DNA of 64,000 bases from UBA6623 sp965238125 (GTDB taxonomy: Bacteria; Acidobacteriota; Terriglobia; Bryobacterales; UBA6623), in the NCBI GenBank assembly GCA_965238125.1, contig OZ250179.1:1240001-1304000 (forward strand). The letters are read 5' to 3'. The notes under the pieces are model-generated. The model was not told the DNA's origin, ran no database searches, and saw only the letters and a program-made list of their open reading frames with translations. Each line of letters starts with the position of its first letter. Positions within the stretch are counted from its first letter, which is position 1. The position numbers and the translations under genes are program-made. Shown one piece after another: positions 60,263-64,000 of this stretch.

Positions 60263-62981
60263 TTGATCGGCCAAACCATCAGCCACTACAAGATCACCGC
60301 AAAGCTTGGTGAAGGCGGCATGGGTGTCGTCTACAAGGCCGACGACATGAAGCTCGACCGGCCGGTGGCTCTTAAATTCCTTGCCCAGCATCTTTTGAAA
60401 GATGAGGAGGCCAACAAGCGCTTCCATCGGGAAGCCAGGGCCGCGGCATCGCTGCATCACCCCAACGTCTGTCCTGTCTACGAAATCGGCGAAGAGGACG
60501 CCAAACCTTTTTGGCGATGGCCTTCATTGAGGGCGATAGTCTCGATAAACGTATCGAGCAAGGCCCGCTGAAGATCCCCGAAGCCCTCGACATTGCACAG
60601 CAAATCGCTAAAGGACTGGAAGCCGCTCACGAAAAGCACGTTGTTCACCGTGACATCAAACCGGGCAACGTCATGCTGGACGAAAAAGGCCACGTGACGG
60701 TGATGGATTTCGGGCTGGCATTGCTGGCCGAGGGTCCAAGCTGACCAAGTTCGACACGACCCTCGGCACGGTCGCTTACATGTCGCCGGAGCAGGCCGAG
60801 GGGGCGGAGGTCGATCACCGGACCGATATCTGGGCGCTGGGGTGCGTGCTCTACGAAATGGTGTGCGGGCAGCGGCCGTTTAAGGGCCTTTACGATCAGG
60901 CGCTGGTCTACGAGATCCTCAACGAGGAGCACGAGCCGATGACGGGGGTCCGTGCGGGCGTTCCGATGGAGTTGGAATGGCTGGTGGGCAAGTGTCTGGC
61001 CAAGGCGGAGGCGGAGCGCTATCAGAACGCCGGGGACGTGATTGTTGACTTAACGAGCCTGAGCAAGAAACTCGAATCGGGCGCATCGACGATCGCTGGG
61101 GCGCAACGTGCGCCCTTGCCGAGTGCACCTGGCGCGCGGCCCGGCGGGCCCGCACAACAATCAGTAGCCGCGTCGGCATTGTCCGAGGAAGTGGTTCTCA
61201 AGCAGAGGCTGCGCATCTTTCAGGCGCTTTTCGCCGCTGCGGCCGTCGTCGCACTCGTGCTTGGCGCTCTCGCCGTCCGTCCAGAGCCGGACCAAGCTCC
61301 GCTTCGTAAGTTCAGCTTTGCGCCGGGACCCCTCGATGACCAGTTCCTCATCGATCTTCGGGCGGTGATCTCCCCCGACGGGCGGCAAATTGTCTACGCC
61401 GCGGGCGGAGAGCCAACGAAGCTGTGGATACGAGATCTGGATAGCGAGAAGCCCCGCGCGCTCGACGGCACGGAAGGAGCCCATGCGCCCTTCTGGTCGC
61501 CCGACAACCAGTTTATTGGATTCGTCACCGGGGGTGTGGCCGCCGCCGGCGGGGAGCTGAAGAAGGTTTCGGTCTGCGGAGGGGCGGCGAGTACAGTCTG
61601 CCAACTGACGGGAAACTATGCAGGAGGCGCATGGAGCCCCGACGGCGAGTCGATTGTCTTCAGCTCCGGCATTGTGCTCCGCTTGTATGAAGTTCCCTCC
61701 CGGGGAGGCAGCCCGCGCCTCTTGGTCGAGCCTGAGGAGACAGTACAGAGCGATCATTTCTGGACACCCCATTTCCTGCCGCTCGAAGCAGGGAACAGAG
61801 TGTTGCTTTTCACGATTGGGGCCGTCTTCGAGTCCGAAATCGTCGTCGAGGACCTGGAGACGGGCGCGCGGAAAGTTTTGGCGACGGGTGCCATGCCCGT
61901 CTACTCTCCAAGCGGACACATTCTCTATCAAACGGGATTCATAACAGCTGGACTGTGGGCCTTGCCGTTTTCGATCGCGGCGCTTGAGGCGACGGGTGAG
62001 GCTTTCCCCATCGGCGAGGAGGCGAGGGAACCCAGCGTGGCGGCTGACGGAACATTGGCCCACATCAGAGCCGGAGGGCAGCAGCAACTTGTCTGGCGGG
62101 ATCGCGAGGGAGGGAAGATCGGAGCGATTGGTCAGCCGCAGGAGGGCCTCCAATACCCGTCCTTGTCCCCGGATGGCCGCTACATTGCAGCACGGGGATA
62201 CGAGAAGGGCATTCCCGAATCGGACATCTGGATTTTTGATCTCGCTCGTTCCACTCGGATGCGCTTGACCTTCGACCCAGACCATGACTCGCGGCCGATC
62301 TGGTCACCCACGGGAAACGAGATCGCGTTTGCTTCCTTTCGTGAGGGCAAAAACTACGGCATATTCGTTCGGCCCGCGGATGGCGGGGGAGCTGCGGAGG
62401 CCCTGACGGCAACGCCATTGTGGGAAGGCCCGGGCGAGTGGTCGGCGGACGGGCGATTCCTTGTGTATGACGTCAATCATCCTGAAAGAGGTCAGGACAT
62501 CTTGTATCTGCGGCGCAAAGACGATGGGCAGGGCTTTGACGAGGTTCCATTCCTGCAAACGCCGTTCAACGAACAGAACCCGAAACTGTCGCCTGACGGC
62601 AATTTTGTAGCGTATCAATCGGACGAGTCGGGGAGGTTCGAGATCTACGTGAGGCCGTTTCCGGAAGGGGAAGGCAAGTGGCCGGTATCGCGCAACGGAG
62701 GAGAAGATCCGCGTTGGAGCAGAGACGGCAAGGAGCTGTTCTATGTGGAGGGGCCCACGCTCATGGCCGTTGCGGTCGAGACGACAGCCGGTTTTTCAGC
62801 GAGAGAACCTTTGCGGCTTTTTTCGGAGCTGTCTTTACAGCGAGGCAACTATCAGAATTACGATGTTTCGCCCGACGGCCGCCGGTTTGTCGTCGTGGAA
62901 GACGTGGAAGTGGCGCCGCCTCGCATCCACGTTGTCCAGAACTGGTACGAAGAGTTCCGCGACCGCGAGCAGGACTATTGA
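60263..62981 (+). pseudogene. PknB-type Ser/Thr kinase with C-terminal beta-propeller, two frameshifts
   Basis: Three consecutive frames make one kinase. Frame 1 (from TTG 60263): LGEGGMGVVYKADD and VALKFL, to GEEDAKPF. Frame 2: MAFIEGDSLDKRI, HRDIKPGNVML and MDFGLALLAEG. Frame 3: YMSPEQAEGAEVDHRTDIWA and the rest of the C-lobe, one membrane span (FQALFAAAAVVALVLGALAV, near 61220-61280), then WD40/PD40-type propeller repeats (ISPDGRQIVYAAGG and others). Each change is a one-base loss: in the T5 run at 60508-60512 and at about 60730-60737. All catalytic motifs survive if these are corrected, so sequencing error or recent decay are equally possible. The final codons TAT TGA are supplied by the IS630 insertion. 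Confidence 0.8.
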
Positions 62982-64000
62982 ATCTCGCAAAATAGAGTGA
63001 CACTTTTTGGTGTTGCCGTACGTATTCTTATGTATGGGAACACCGAAAGGAAAGCGCCGCGATTTCGAAGCATTGGAGAAACGCCGTTTCGAAGCGATGC
63101 GTTTGCTCGATGAAGGACTCAATCAGTCCGAAACCGCCAGGCGTCTGACAGTCGCCCGCCAAACCGTCAGTGAGTGGCGACGACAGTACCTGGCGCAAGG
63201 CGAGGCCGGGCTGCGCAAGGCCGGCCGCGCCGGCCGCAAGCCGCTATTAGACGCCACGCAGCTCGAACGCCTGGAGATCCTGCTGCTCGAAGGCCCCGAG
63301 GCGCACGGCTTCCCGACGCCGTTGTGGAGCTGTCCGCGGGTGGCTCGTCTGATCCGAGACGAGTTCGGCGTGCGCTATCACGAGGGCCATGTCTGGAAGA
63401 TCCTGCGGGCGCTCGGCTGGAGCCCGCAACGCCCGGTCGGCAAAGCCCGCGAGCGCAACGAAGAGGCCATCCGCGACTGGAAGTGCAAGAGGTGGCCGGC
63501 CATTAAAAAAAAGCCCGCAAACAAGACCGCACGATCGTCTTCATCGACGAAAGCGGATGGAGTCAGAAGCCGCATCGTTGCCGCACCTGGGCGCCGCGCG
63601 GCGAGACGCCGCTGCTGGAGTTCAACTTCAATTGGCAGAAGCTTTCGGTGTCGGCCGGGTTGACGTTGCGCAACTTTTACTTTCGGCTCTATCCCGGCGC
63701 GATTGGCGAGTTGGAGGTCATCGACTTTCTGAAGGCCTTGGTTCGCCACATGGACGGCCCGTTGATGATCGTCTGGGACCGCTTGCCGGCGCATCGCAGT
63801 CGGATGGTGCGAGAGTTCATTGAACTCTCGCAAGGCCATATCGTGACGGAGTATTTGCCGGCGTATGCGCCGGAGCTGAATCCGGTGGAATACATCTGGG
63901 CGTACTGGAAACAGCACGAGTTGCCGAACGTCTGTCCGAAGGACTACTGGGAACTCGACGAACGTGCCCGCAAAACGCTGCGGCGCATGCGCCGCAAACC
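62978..64000 (+). mobile_element. IS630-family element, subtype A, copy 3, truncated by window edge
   Basis: Starts after TA 62976-62977 with TTGAATCTCGCA (one change from TTGAGTC). It reads in plus orientation and runs off the window inside orfB. The insertion lies at the end of the kinase gene and supplies its stop codon. Confidence 0.93.
63034..64000 (+). CDS. IS630-family transposase, subtype A, 3' end outside window
   Basis: orfA from ATG 63034, A8 run near 63505-63512, orfB in the -1 frame with FIDESG, VWDRLPAHRS and NPVEYIWAYWK intact. The last residues are beyond the window. Confidence 0.9.

Noticed and set aside
60500..60520. Programmed -1 frameshift in the kinase
   Set aside because: The T5 context (AAA CCT TTT TGG) does not form an X XXY YYZ slippery heptamer in the zero frame, and a second independent shift is needed, so error or decay is simpler.

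Overview
The window most likely comes from an Acidobacteriota genome of the Solibacteres/Bryobacterales type. Evidence: high GC; two secreted proteins of the acidobacterial VWFA class; a PSD1-type cytochrome/DUF1501 gene pair; many Tat-exported oxidoreductase and isomerase proteins; a FecR/DUF6600 protein with a very long Arg/Gly/Ser tail; a Ser/Thr kinase fused to a beta-propeller; and many short palindromic intergenic repeats. The assignment is by gene content only; there is no rRNA in the window.

Layout. 1-4.7 kb: end of a Gfo/Idh/MocA oxidoreductase, a YtxH/DUF948-like envelope pair, a solitary nuoB, and a PilZ-J-domain fusion. 4.9-6.0 kb: first IS630 copy. 6.1-10.5 kb: bifunctional nuclease and miaB, then two VWFA proteins. 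10.8-13.5 kb: pyrG and kdsA (metal-dependent class). 14.1-15.3 kb: an IS110 transposase. 15.5-20.5 kb: FGE-like protein, hydantoinase B, 6-phosphogluconolactonase and a sulfatase-fold lipoprotein. 20.5-21.6 kb: IS630. 22-25.8 kb: a tight galK-galT-glycerol-3-phosphate dehydrogenase operon. 25.9-31.6 kb: tRNA-Gly and tRNA-Cys, then a small integrative element (integrase, three HTH proteins, one primase/helicase-like ATPase, iteron-like tandem repeats) whose distal gene is split by an IS630. 31.9-34.4 kb: an acidobacterial gene split by an IS1380-family element. 34.8-46.5 kb: the RG-rich protein, DUF1501/PSD1 pair, an M50 protease whose stop codon was hit by an IS630, and a small P-loop kinase. 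46.5-52 kb: TolC-like protein, a decayed region with kinase and transposase remnants, a secreted protein and a Tat-exported sugar isomerase. 52.5-57 kb: a cluster of IS1380, IS630-A and IS630-B. 57-64 kb: NHL propeller, Tat-exported oxidoreductase, a frameshifted Ser/Thr kinase, and an IS630 that runs off the window.

The strongest theme is insertion-sequence activity. Seven IS630 copies fall into two subtypes (A: 3, B: 4). All carry an A8 slippery run between orfA and orfB, with the DDE residues reachable only by -1 frameshifting. Both ends of these elements carry a TGA placed so that insertion into the TA of a TAA/TAG stop adds one Tyr codon and a new stop. This is demonstrable for the M50 gene and likely for the kinase. 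One copy has lost its catalytic Glu. Two 1666-bp IS1380 copies are also present, and excising one in silico restores a 256-codon reading frame with a 5-bp target duplication.

I did not find a CRISPR array, a biosynthetic cluster, or a recognisable defence island. The best candidate for something undescribed is the small tRNA-Cys-linked integrative element at about 26.1-31.6 kb.
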